Assembly: GCA_019055375.1 (NCBI GenBank)
Contig: JAHQIW010004483.1
Coordinates: forward strand, 1-64,000
DNA: 64,000 bases
Source of the DNA: Parelaphostrongylus tenuis
Taxonomy: Eukaryota > Nematoda > Chromadorea > Rhabditida > Metastrongylidae
Reading direction: 5' to 3'
The notes beneath the pieces were generated by a model that made no database searches, was not told where the DNA came from, and saw only the letters and a list, made by a program, of their open reading frames with translations. Both the position numbers and the translations under genes were made by a program. Positions 33,709-44,627 of this stretch are shown here, in pieces. Position 1 is the first letter of the stretch. Each line of letters opens with the position of its first letter.

Positions 33709-34439
33709 ATTCGTGCTACTTCCTGAAAGTTTGTTCTTCAATTCATGGAAATCTCGAGCTTTTCCGTACGAGGATTGTAGAGGAAGCTCTGTGCTATCGT
33801 TCTGTATACTTAGACTTTTCACTTTATTTTATTTTGCCAGATGAACTCTAATGAGAGTGAGCCTAAGAAGCCATGACTACACGCGAAATGCAAAATCTAA
33901 GTTTAATGACAAAAATCGCAGTTCACATGTAAGCGATCAATCAACTGCGTGGTCGATATTAGCGCCACTCCCACGTAATATATTCCAAAAGTGTGCCGAG
34001 TATTAAACTAAATCTCATTTTGACTGATGCAACGCAATAATCCTTTCAAATCCACCAGTTGCAGTCGCAACGCGCAGTGCAAATTGCAGCTGGTAAGCGA
34101 TTTTTATCATTTAGTTAAGGTTTTTTCACCATTTCGCAGAACTCTAGGATTTTCTGTAATTTTTCCATATTTTATTTCCTCTACACTCTCGTGCTTTTGT
34201 GTAAATATAACGTTTATGTTTGAACGAAAAACTCTCTTTTACTACGCATTTACCGTGATATTGGCACTCTCTCAATCATAAGAGCTTGTACAAAGAATAT
34301 AATGATAGATATCTGTCTCTTTTGATATATTTCATTGCATATAATGCTTAAAAGTTGTATTACCGGCTTAAGATTGGAAAATAATGAATAGTTTGCCAAA
34401 AATGATGTTGCACAGTGCATCCGATGCCAGGTGATCGAT

Positions 34440-34690
34440 AAGAAAGCGTAAGAGACCTTGCGGGGCCAAGCCTTATTCGGTGGGGAAAGCTTTTCCCCTA
34501 GTTCTTTAGTAATCATTCGATAGTTCATGTTCCGATAATTACGACGCTCTACCTGGTTTTTGAAAAACTTTTATAGTATGCAGCAGTATAGCAACAGCAA
34601 AGGTAAAACTATGTTTCACACTCGGGATTCTTTGCTCGCTCGGCGGATATCCTTCCGTTCAAAGTTTGAAGCTCACTTGATAGTATAAAT
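34440..34690 (-). repeat. Dispersed repeat family P in copy B
   Basis: TTTAGTAATCATTCGATAG near 34505 and TATGTTTCACACTCGGG near 34610, collinear with 11150-11345. Absent from the right arm. Confidence 0.65.
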
Positions 34691-34765
34691 CATGAACAAA
34701 AGCTTTTTATAGATTGCCGTAAAAGCAAAAATGGAATTGTGTTTCACCTTCAGAATTGTCCTCGT

Positions 34766-34768
<3 letters not shown>

Positions 34769-34813
<45 letters not shown>

Positions 34814-34975
34814 ATATTCATTGCATACCTTATGTATATATATTACATAAATTATATATATACATTATATGCAATGTATATATAATGCGTAATTATACTA
34901 ATATGTTAATAATATGTAAGATAATATACTAATGTATAAGATGCAAATTATAATATGTAAGATATTATATATTAT
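34769..34975. repeat. TA microsatellite and AT-only tract
   Basis: An uninterrupted TA run at 34769-34806 is followed by about 170 bp of almost pure A and T ending at the FB-C half copy. Confidence 0.95.
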
Positions 34976-34977
34976 AT

Positions 34978-35320
34978 GAAGACGTGCCACTTGGAATTTG
35001 TACTCAGACTCCAAGTGGCAGGTCTTCAATGATTAGTTGAAAGACCTAAGACATCTGAGCGGTGAGTGTTTTTGAAATGAAGTTTTCCAATGCGACCCAA
35101 AAATTTATTTCTTATGTTTTCCGCTGGGGTGGAAAGCCTTTGATTTAAGAATTTGAAAATCAGTTTGACCAATCTAGACTCTGAAGATGGCAAACCTCAC
35201 CGAAACATAAGCCACCACGACTGTTGTAATATTCATGCCGCATTATTAACTGTATTTTTACACGTTTAGCTAATTTTCAATAAATAATATCAATGACACC
35301 TCGGAGCGGCTAAACAGAAG
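34978..35320 (-). mobile_element. Half of fold-back element FB-C
   Basis: Matches 28083-28425: the central hairpin (GAAGACGTGCCACTTGG) and the right arm to TCGGAGCGGCTAAACAGAAG. The left arm is missing and replaced by the AT tract. Confidence 0.85.
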
Positions 35321-35329
35321 AAGATACTC

Positions 35330-37290
35330 ATTTATTAAAACTATGCCGAAGTTAACAGATAGTCGGTCTTGGGATTCAATGCAAAAGGATACTCTGATTA
35401 GGATTGCGAGATCATTGTAATTCATATCTTTGTCGTCATCAGCATATGTTCGGGCAAGCATTAATATTCGAACATACATGAACTGCTGGTTCCAGCTGAA
35501 CGCCTAAGTAATGCGAATCAACAGTGCCCTCTCAACTGAAAATGAGCGGTAAAGACGGGATAGAAGTCAGCACACTTTTAAACACCATAGCGTTCAGTCT
35601 GACGTACTGAATGCGTGATGCCCACTCAGGATAATTTCTAAGATTGTTCAAGAACTTCACAGTTTTTACACTCCATTCTGAGCGTTTTTCCTATCAAAGA
35701 GAAGCGCTTCAATATATTGCAAAAAAATACGCATAAGTGACTGACGTAGGTGTAAATGAGAAAGGCCAATACTCGCTTTAATTACCAAGCAGCACTGAAG
35801 TTCATGTGTAAAATAATTCTTCTGCTATTTAGGTATAACACTGATGGGTAGAATCACATACATGTTTGTTTCCAGATACAAACTCGCGAGGGATTTCAAT
35901 GGCATCGTCAAGGTACATCTGAAGCGCATAGTTTCAAGAAGAAGTATTTTTTTTTTTAATAAACAGAAATGATTCAACATTCGTAAGATGATAAAAGGAG
36001 ATCAACTTCACATAAACAATATAAACCGACAACTTCAAATTAGCAGAGAAGGCATAGCATTCCATCAACTGAAGAACTCAAATTTAATGGAGAGTGAACA
36101 TCTATTGAATGTTTTTGAAAAGCATAGATCGAACAGTTGGCTATCTTAATAGTTCAGAATTAGACAGTGCACACTGAACTATGCCGCTGTTGAAGTGAAA
36201 GCAATGAATAAACAAATTATCCGACAACCTTTAGATAAATTGCCTCATTTTGTCTGTTTTCGAATATTTTCACTGCATATTAATATGGCAATTAACTGCC
36301 TGATCCGTTGCTAATCCAATGAAATGAGCTGATTAGACAATTATTCTTGGCTGTTGCTTGTTGGCCGCTAATGATTTTGCAGAATGTTGAAAATATATCT
36401 CGTTTGGAGTTTCTTGATTTCTATTAAAGTGGCCTGCGTGATGCAAAAAATGCATCCACTTCTCCACGTGGAATCTCTAATAAAAGCCGAGGAATGAAAC
36501 GCGCATTATGGGACCTATGATTCCTCGAACTCTACAAAGTCATTTCCTATTCAGATCTATGCCAATGTATAGGTCCAAGTGAACTTGAATTCAACACGCT
36601 GGAATTGACCGTTTTTGTCCAAAGATCGATACTGCGAATTTTATGAGAGGACTATCGGCGAGTGTTTTGATGAGCAGTTAAATGAACACACAACTCCGCG
36701 TCATCTTTATCCATTGATTGATTATCTCACCTTTAGCCTACAGGTCGAAAACTCGATTACAGAGAGTTGTGGAAAGAAGTTCAAATCACATATTACGGAG
36801 GCGATCTGCAGTTCCCACCGAAACAGACGATCAAATTATCTCACGCTGCCATATGTACGCTAAGATGTGGATCTGAGACGTGATATAGCTGTGCCAAAAA
36901 TTGAGCAATAGGCTTTAGCGATTGAGTTTCACATGTCAAATGAACAACAACATTAGGTGATGAGAGTTTTACATGAAGACTTTTGATGAATACGACAACG
37001 CACTACAAATGCTTCGAAAGAGCAGAAAATTGTGGAAAACACGAAAACTCTATAGTGAGAAATTGATACGTTGCTGCTGTTACCTCGAATCACTCGATGA
37101 ATACTGAGGTTGATGAAGATGAATTATATGCAGATTTAGATTAGGAGAAATAGCGTGTACTTTAAAAACTTATCCTACTGAGAGCACTGAAGAAAAAACT
37201 ACGGAATGTAAATACATGTACTTGATTTCAGTGTTCCATACCTCGGAGCTCGGAACAGGAATGACATCGCCGTCTCATTCCACTTCATCG
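35330..37290 (-). pseudogene. Unrecognised gene-like relic K3
   Basis: Close paralogue of K2 (28430-30300). The exon-like block near 35640-35530 reads PEWASRIQYVRLNAMVFKSV and ends IPSLPLIFS. The opposite-strand frame 36615-36863 parallels 29777-29962 (LEQ-type changes only). From 37075 inward it is shared by both arms; there a block reads ADVLKVDEVE, a stop, and DGDVIPVPSSE before a GTATGG donor. Decayed. Confidence 0.4.
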
Positions 37291-38880
37291 ACCTTCAGAA
37301 CATCAGCGGTTTCGTTGTCATTTCGATATCGTCAGAAAACGTTGAAACATATAGTTTACTCTCTGGGTTTGAAATGAAATCCCAGGGAAAGTATTTTTAG
37401 CAAGAGTTAAGTGTATGAAAGATTCAAAGATTTCAACTGCATGTGAAAAACTCGTGCCGTGAAGACTTGAGCTTTTAAAGCAACTCTATTTCGGGAGCGA
37501 TGTTTCCAACATTACAAGAATACTATGAGAATATTAGGACATGTAGTTATGCGGAATCAAATTGATCAATTCTTACTCGCCTTCAGAGAACTAGAGTAGG
37601 TATCTGCAATGATGTCAACTGTATAGCTCTGCTAAAGTTATACTTGTACGGGTTTCTCTAATGATTTACCACCCTATAGATGCAAGGCTTCTCATTGTGC
37701 CGCATATCAGTGTACCACTGTAGGTACCATGTTTCGAACGTGTTGATCAAAGACAATGACTCATCAGGAACAATTTATCCAGTAGAATAAACTCTCTTAA
37801 AAACTCATTTTTTTGTGAATCAACAAATTTAGGAACGAGTTGTCGCCGTATTTTTACGAGAAGGTCAGTTGGATATTAGATAGTTTAAAGAGATTAATTG
37901 GATAACTATTCGTTGTAGATTCCTGCTTGACTACAGCAGGTTTCCTGTGTCGAGCTGTGTACTGTTTGAAGGCTTTTCAAAGTGTAGGTACTCAGCTTCT
38001 AACTATTGCGAGACTGCGAATGGGTATTGAAAGTATGAACTGCTGTCCTGTATTAATACAATAAATTTATAGAACATAGCAGCCACATGAACTCACAACA
38101 TGGAGCTTCTGCTGGAAGATGGCTGCTCTCTTGAAAAGAGGGCAGCAAAGTGATGAACAGCTCGCTTGAATCTGGTTGTGACTACTCGTTCTTTGCACGC
38201 GAATCTTCCCAGCTTCGTTTTCACAACGCAAATTTCGGACTTAAATAATTTAAGAGTTTATAATAACAATGTTAAAATAACGGTAAGAAGCTACTGAATA
38301 CTAAGGCGGCTAATTCACTGCTAGAATGATAGCTAAGGAGAAGATATTTAGTAGTAACCTTTCTTGTAGTGAGAAAATAGCTTTACTGTCGATTAGTGAT
38401 ATAGAGTGCGAAAGAGGTTTAATATTGAACATCTCAATGAAAAAAGTCAAGGATCAATAAATGGTGAGTCAAGAAGATGAGATCAAATGGTAGCAAGCAG
38501 TAGCTTATATAATAAACAAGAGGGGTTGATATGAGAGCAACAGCCACTCACAATGCAACAGAAACAATGAAATATGGCTATTATGGTGGGAGATACACGT
38601 AGGATTGAAAGGGCTGTAACACATCGCTCCTATTTGGGCAGTAACAAACGTCATACTTCAGAGTAATTTATGTTGCTCATATTAATAAGGTTCAACAACT
38701 GAGTAGTACAACGTGACGTGGAGTGAGAATATGAGACTTGGGACAGCTCAAAGGCCAACAAAAGTGTTAACTTGCAAAAGGAAAATAGGGTGTTCTTCAA
38801 CTATTGATTAACCAAGAGAACAGGTAAAATGATAAAATTGATGTGTGAAGATGAGCTTAATCAGTCAAGGATAGTTGTCA
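37290..38880. other. No recognisable gene
   Basis: Unrecognised, AT-rich. A short imperfect hairpin, GCTGCTCTCTTGAAAAGAGGGCAGC, lies at 38122. Mirror region 43038-44627. Confidence 0.35.
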
Positions 38881-38887
38881 CAATACA

Positions 38888-39015
38888 AGTCTCTCACAAT
38901 GAAGTACGGCGCCATAAGTCGCTATCTACAAAAGAAGTTCCGTACAACGAAGTACATCAACAAAAGTCAGTAGCTACAGGAGAGTTTCGCACAATAAGTA
39001 CGAGATACCTGTCAG
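38888..39015 (+). repeat. 51-bp tandem repeat, about 2.4 units
   Basis: AATGAAGTACGGCGCCATAA, AACGAAGTACATCAACAAAA and a weaker third unit are spaced about 51 bp apart. The repeat keeps frame, giving NEVRRHKSLSTKEV then NEVHQQKSVATGEF in a 73-codon open frame at 38829-39050. Mirror 42902-43029. Coding status unknown. Confidence 0.5.
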
Positions 39016-39242
39016 CAGATAACAAGGAGACCAGTTGTGCCAATCAGTAGGGATGCCGATCTGTTAGTCTCACCAGCAAGCCGCAATCCTTCTATACCTT
39101 CTCACAAAGCAGGAAACTTATGCAATGCTCAAACTGGACAGATATTTTATATCTCCTTGATTTTCTTATTCAGAAAGTACGAAGTTGTTAATTTTAAGAT
39201 TTATTCGATATAGACGAACTGTACAATGAACTTGCTCGTGAT

Positions 39243-39289
39243 GGCTAACGTTTTGGCTTTATCGCCCTCTTCAGAGCTTGAAAGAGCCA
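39243..39289 (-). ncRNA. Vestigial hammerhead-like motif in PLE 3' region
   Basis: Minus strand: CTCTGAAGAGGGCGATAAAG then CCAAAACGTTAGCC. CTGAAGA fits the conserved CUGANGA of hammerhead ribozymes. The following G-rich and C-rich bases could form stem II, and AAAACG stands where GAAAC is expected, so the essential G12 would be lost. Penelope-like elements are known to carry hammerhead motifs. Cleavage is unlikely. Confidence 0.3.
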
Positions 39290-39399
39290 AATGCTATGCA
39301 AAACACTCAGACAAGCGCTTCATAACCAAAGAACAGCTTACGCACCTTTTTGTTTCATGGTCTGTGAGATGTTATGTGGACCAACCGCTCACAGTTTTG

Positions 39400-41140
39400 C
39401 ATGGATGAGGACTGTGCGGAAGGGTGGGGTCCCGTGACCTAAGATAGAAGAACGGACTCAAATATGGCCCGAAGTCACGTGTTATGATGGGGCGCTCGTC
39501 TTTGCGGTTCATCTTGAGGCTTTTGGCGTGGATCCAAAACGCTTTAAGTGTTTTTTTGCGCCGAGATCTTTTTCTTTCGGGCGAGGATAGTGACTATGAC
39601 CCCAAAACCATCCTTGTGGTGTATCCGTATTTTGTGCGCCCCCAACGGAGTTTTCATGTCATTAATGCGCAATCCGGTTAGGTGTTCTTCTACGCGGATG
39701 TAAAGTGTTCTTCCCGTTTCGCCGATATATTCGTATCCTCACGTTATGCAAGAAATCAGGTAAACTGTGCCTGAACTCATACAGTCTCCGTCTTTACCGT
39801 TTGGGCATATTATACAATCTTTTGTGGAACAGAGAAGATCGTATAGGCGGTTACGGACTAACTGGCGTTTAAGAGTTATCTGTGGTATTTCGATCATGGT
39901 TACCGATTCTTATCAAACATCGCCTTAAAGCTCTACATATTTCGTCCGAAATGAATGGTAGTATGAACGGGATCCTATTTTTATTGCTTCTGTCGCTGAA
40001 GCGTTTAACTTTTCCTTTGAACCGATCCTGATAAGCTAAGCTTTCGTAGCTATTGGAGATGGTTATTTTGTGTGCCGAGTTCAATGATTCTTCCTTCTCT
40101 TCTCTTCCTGTGCACACGCCGGTGGCTGTGTGGAACGTGTTTCTTATAAGTGATCGTTTGGTGGGATAAGGGTGAGAGGAGAAGTAATGAACCATGATGT
40201 TTTTATCACGGCTTTCGATACCATTTTGTGGTGTAGCCATTTTTGGAAAGGTCAACATGAACCTTGAGGAATGGAAGCCAATCTTTTTGTGTTTCTCTCA
40301 AGCGAATCTTATTTACTGCGATTATGCGTTAAGTAATTTAAAGCATTTTTCGTGTCCTCTTGTGTTGAACATTTGACAAGGCAGTCGTCAATATAACTGC
40401 AGTAGAGTGCTGGACTGAGATTGAATACAGGGGCCTCGATTTTAGACATAAACGCAATGGCAAGGCTTTGTGCCAGTCGTTGTCCCATGGCTCGGCTTTC
40501 TTCTTCTTGATGCGATTGTGATATAGCATTTGGTGACTTTGGCTGAAGGCTGCTTTTGATGCTTCTAAAGGTCATCCAGTTCACCAGTATTCTTGTCGTT
40601 TCATCCGGTTCATCTTTGGTCTTTGGTTTCCTTTTGTTTTGTTACGCATGAGGCAAAAAGTGTTCTTCGGATATTTGCCGCTCTTCGCGTTAGCTTCAAT
40701 CCCGATTTCCTAAAGCGCCGACTTTTCAACAAATGCCTTCTTCAAGCAGCTCTTCAATTAGTTCGCAATGAGCGCTGAGATCGGCTGTCACGTGAACGCC
40801 TAGATTTTGGGAAAGATCTTCGTCGTCCTACGGACCTCTTTCGGCGTTGCTGCATGGATGCACACTTCGCCGATTGTTCCTGCACCGCGGTCAGAGAATT
40901 TTCGGTTGTAAAGAGTCAACTGATCTCAGATGAACCTAAACGAATTTTACGACAGCAGAGTAATAGGAGGCTTGGTCCTTTCAGGGCTAAAGTTTTACTC
41001 CTTGCTTCTTCCCAGAGAGCACACTGCCACAGTGCCATCCACATTCTTGGTATGTGAATAGGATGTTGCACAATGAGACAAATACCGTTGAACAATCGAT
41101 TTGGTAGAGATACTGCAGAGATGTCGTCTTTCAAACCTTT
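39400..41140 (-). pseudogene. Penelope-like retroelement (RT + GIY-YIG), left copy
   Basis: On the minus strand 41140 to 40600 gives decayed N-terminal sequence including NLGVHVTADLSAHCELIEEL. 40584-40309 contains MGQRLAQSLAIAFMSKIEAP and LYCSYIDDCLVKCSTQED, the B and C motifs of a Penelope-type reverse transcriptase with catalytic YIDD. 40258-39869 is the linker (FSDRSNKNRIPFILPFISDE). The endonuclease follows: RQLVRNRLYDLLC, CIICPNGKDGDC, GTVYLIS, YIGETGR and PLGAHKIRIHH. A TGA interrupts GIY-YIG just before GYEYIGE, and other frameshifts occur. The element straddles the left arm's inner end, so the RT part is unique to the spacer. Confidence 0.85.
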
Positions 41141-41865
41141 TAATTGAAGTTCAGTCAGAATTATTTTGTAGTCTCGGAGTGGGCGAAAGTGGTGCGAATA
41201 TGGTAATGCGCCGCGGATAGCATAGATGCGTGTGCACAGAGCAATGAAAAAAAAAACGAAAAACGGACTAAGTGTGTATTAAAATCACATTTTGATATGA
41301 GTTCGAAAGGATGATGTTGCACCAGTATGTGCAGCATTACCTGGTGCTGTGAGCGCTTATAAACGATCCGTCCGAAAGCTTATCCTATGGCTTCTTCTCA
41401 AACAACTTTTGAACGACGTATTCTGCGTGATTTGAAGATTGAGCAGATATGGCCTATCGAAGATATAATTTCAGTTTTAATGAATTTCTTCATTATTATA
41501 TGAGTCAACATGTCATGTGGTCTGCTAAGTGGGCTCTCGTACAACCCGATACACGTGCTTCAACCTTACAGTCTCAGCAGTGAGGCAGAACCCGTCATCT
41601 TTTGATCTTTTTTTTAGCCGATCCTTTGTAGGTGCTCCAGCTCCCACACCAAGAGGTATCAAAGGCGAACGTTTTACACTGTAAGTCGTCCGTTCTTCCG
41701 CTTCGAAACGTTCGTCTTCGATACCCCTTAATGTGAGGAGTGGAGCGTCCACAGAGAATTGGCTAAAAAAAAATTGAAAAACGACGGATTCTGCCCGACT
41801 GACGAGACTGTAAGGTCGAAACACGTGTTTCGGGCTGTGCAAGAGCTTCACCAGACCACGTGACA
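40053..41865. other. Spacer of the giant inverted repeat
   Basis: About 1.8 kb not mirrored. It contains the reverse-transcriptase half of the Penelope-like element (to about 41140), about 370 bp of unrecognised sequence (41141-41511) and a fold-back element (41512-41868) whose right end coincides with the start of the right arm. Confidence 0.9.
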
Positions 41866-41868
41866 TAG
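41512..41868. mobile_element. Fold-back element of the FB-B family at the palindrome junction
   Basis: Ends read TGTCATGTGGTCTGC and, in reverse complement, TGTCACGTGGTCTGG. Inner parts share AACCCGATACACGTG, GCGAACGTTTTACACT and GACGAGACTGTAAGGTCGAA with 19984-20456. Arms are about 150 bp. The right end abuts the first base of the right arm. Confidence 0.8.
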
Positions 41869-42500
41869 CTACGAAAGCTTAGCTTATCAGGATCGTTTCA
41901 AAGGAAAAGTTAAACGCTTCAGCGACAGAAGCAATAAAAATAGGATCCCGTTCATACTACCATTCATTTCGGACGAAATATGTAGAGCTTTGAGGAGATG
42001 TTTGATAAGAATCGGTAACCATGATCGAAATACCACAGATAACTCTTAAACGCCAGTTAGTCCGTAACCGCCTATACGATCTTCTCTGTTCCACAAAAGA
42101 TTGTATAATATGCCCAAACGGTAAAGACGGAGACTGTATGAGTTCAGGCACAGTTTACCTGATTTCTTGCATAACGTGAGGATACGAATATATAGGCGAA
42201 ACGGGAAGAACACTTTACATCCGCGCAGAAGAACACCTAACCGGATTGCGCATTAATGACATGAAAACTCCGTTGGGGGCGCACAAAATACGGATACACC
42301 ACAAGGATGGTTTTGGGGTCATAGTCACTATCCTCGCCCGAAAGAAAAAGATCTCGGCGCAAAAAAACACTTAAAGCGTTTTGGATCCACGCCAAAAGCC
42401 TCAAGATGAACCGCAAAGACGAGCGCCCCATCATAACACGTGACTTCGGGCCATATTTGAGTCCGTTCCTCTATCTTAGGTCACGGGACCCCACCCTTCC
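41869..42500 (+). pseudogene. Penelope-like retroelement, right copy, endonuclease part only
   Basis: Begins in the linker (AYQDRFKGKVKRFSDRSNK region) right at the arm boundary, and continues through RQLVRNRLYDLLC, GTVYLIS, the same TGA, YIGETGR and PLGAHKIRIHH. The reverse transcriptase is absent. Several substitutions separate it from the left copy (for example near 41988, 42190 and 42220), more than are seen in other parts of the arms. Confidence 0.85.
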
Positions 42501-42628
42501 GCACAGTCCTCATCCATGCAAAACTGTGAGCGGTTGGTCCACATAACATCTCACAGACCATGAAACAAAAAGGTGCGTAAGCTGTTCTTTGGTTATAAAG
42601 CGCTTGTCTGAGTGTTTTGCATAGCATT

Positions 42629-42676
42629 TGGCTCTTTCAGCTCTGAAGAGGGCGATAAAGCCAAAACGTTAGCCAT
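42629..42676 (+). ncRNA. Vestigial hammerhead-like motif, right copy
   Basis: Same CTGAAGA ... AAAACG arrangement as 39243-39289, with one base fewer in the flank (TTTCAGCTC against TTTCAAGCTC). Confidence 0.3.
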
Positions 42677-43037
42677 CACGAGCAAGTTCATTGTACAGTT
42701 CGTCTATATCGAATAAATCTTAAAATTAACAACTTCGTACTTTCTGAATAAGAAAATCAAGGAGATATAAAATATCTGTCCAGTTTGAGCATTGCATAAG
42801 TTTCCTGCTTTGTGAGAAGGTATAGAAGGATTGCGGCTTGCTGGTGAGACTAACAGATCGGCATCCCTACTGATTGGCACAACTGGTCTCCTTGTTATCT
42901 GCTGACAGGTATCTCGTACTTATTGTGCGAAACTCTCCTGTAGCTACTGACTTTTGTTGATGTACTTCGTTGTACGGAACTTCTTTTGTAGATAGCGACT
43001 TATGGCGCCGTACTTCATTGTGAGAGACTTGTATTGT

Positions 43038-44627
43038 GACAACTATCCTTGACTGATTAAGCTCATCTTCACACATCAATTTTATCATTTTACCTGTTCT
43101 CTTGGTTAATCAATAGTTGAAGAACACCCTATTTTTCTTTTGCAAGTTAACACTTTTGTTGGCCTTTGAGCTGTCCCAAGTCTCATATTCTCACTCCACG
43201 TCACGTTGTACTACTCAGTTGTTGAACCTTATTAATATGAGCAACATAAATTACTCTGAAGTATGACGTTTGTTACTGCCCAAATAGGAGCGATGTGTTA
43301 CAGCCCTTTCAATCCTACGTGTATCTCCCACCATAATAGCCATATTTCATTGTTTCTGTTGCATTGTGAGTGGCTGTTGCTCTCATATCAACCCCTCTTG
43401 TTTATTATATAAGCTACTGCTTGCTACCATTTGATCTCATCTTCTTGACTCACCATTTATTGATCCTTGACTTTTTTCATTGAGATGTTCAATATTAAAC
43501 CTCTTTCGCACTCTATAACACTAATCGACAGTAAAGCTATTTTCTCACTACAAGAAAGGTTACTACTAAATATCTTCTCCTTAGCTATCATTCTAGCAGT
43601 GAATTAGCCGCCTTAGTATTCAGTAGCTTCTTACCGTTATTTTAACATTGTTATTATAAACTCTTAAATTATTTAAGTCCGAAATTTGCGTTGTGAAAAC
43701 GAAGCTGGGAAGATTCGCGTGCAAAGAACGAGTAGTCACAACCAGATTCAAGCGAGCTGTTCATCACTTTGCTGCCCTCTTTTCAAGAGAGCAGCCATCT
43801 TCCAGCAGAAGCTCCATGTTGTGAGTTCATGTGGCTGCTATGTTTCTATAAATTTATTGTATTAATACAGGACAGCAGTTCATACTTTCAATACCCATTC
43901 GCAGTCTCGCAATAGTTAGAAGCTGAGTACCTACACTTTGAAAAGCCTTCAAACAGTACACAGCTCGACACAGGAAACCTGCTGTAGTCAAGCAGGAATC
44001 TACAACGAATAGTTATCCAATTAATCTCTTTAAACTATCTAATATCCAACTGACCTTCTCGTAAAAATACGGCGACAACTCGTTCCTAAATTTGTTGATT
44101 CACAAAAAAATGAGTTTTTAAGAGAGTTTATTCTACTGGATAAATTGTTCCTGATGAGTCATTGTCTTTGATCAACACGTTCGAAACATGGTACCTACAG
44201 TGGTACACTGATATGCGGCACAATGAGAAGCCTTGCATCTATAGGGTGGTAAATCATTAGAGAAACCCGTACAAGTATAACTTTAGCAGAGCTATACAGT
44301 TGACATCATTGCAGATACCTACTCTAGTTCTCTGAAGGCGAGTAAGAATTGATCAATTTGATTCCGCATAACTACATGTCCTAATATTCTCATAGTATTC
44401 TTGTAATGTTGGAAACATCGCTCCCGAAATAGAGTTGCTTTAAAAGCTCAAGTCTTCACGGCACGAGTTTTTCACATGCAGTTGAAATCTTTGAATCTTT
44501 CATACACTTAACTCTTGCTAAAAATACTTTCCCTGGGATTTCATTTCAAACCCAGAGAGTAAACTATATGTTTCAACGTTTTCTGACGATATCGAAATGA
44601 CAACGAAACCGCTGATGTTCTGAAGGT
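43038..44627. other. No recognisable gene (mirror of 37290-38880)
   Basis: Reverse complement of the left arm with single-base differences near 43519 and 43853. Nothing recognised. Confidence 0.35.

Larger units (their letters stand above)
30452..34740 (+). repeat. 5-kb segmental duplication, copy B
   Basis: Collinear with copy A (6380-11427) from GGAAAAAATCTTGTTTAGCAAG to AGATTGCCGTAAAAGC. Lacks the roughly 0.7-kb extra block of copy A. Preceded by a family P end (30310-30460), with a small triplication of ACTTATCCT near 30283-30312 just upstream. The right-arm mirror stops early, near 44845. Confidence 0.85.
34170..37075. other. Block of about 2.9 kb present only in the left arm
   Basis: Right of TTTTTCCATAT (34170) the left arm continues with the end of copy B, a TA microsatellite, half of FB-C and relic K3. 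In the right arm TTTTCCATAT passes directly into TTGCTGTTACCTCG, which corresponds to 37075. The mirror sum changes by 2903. Whether this is a right-arm deletion or a left-arm insertion is not proven; the right-hand contents duplicate 28080-30290, so deletion between tandem copies is likely. Confidence 0.9.
15016..40052 (+). repeat. Left arm of giant inverted repeat
   Basis: Every open frame from 15123 to 33851 has its mirror image on the other strand in 45164-63893; mirror coordinates sum to 79014-79016. From 37075 to 40052 the mirror sum is 81917-81918. Base 15016 pairs with base 64000, the last of the window, so the outer end is not seen. Known differences between arms include homopolymer length changes near 15830, 21727, 25727 and 38060, and substitutions near 38397, 39453, 39680, 39731 and 39900. 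The 494-codon reverse transcriptase is identical in both arms. Confidence 0.97.

Noticed and set aside
34769..34806. Origin or scaffold-attachment function of the TA run
   Set aside because: A microsatellite alone does not support such a function.
39484..39681. 65-codon frame present in both arms as a conserved gene
   Set aside because: It is antisense to the GIY-YIG endonuclease of the Penelope-like element.
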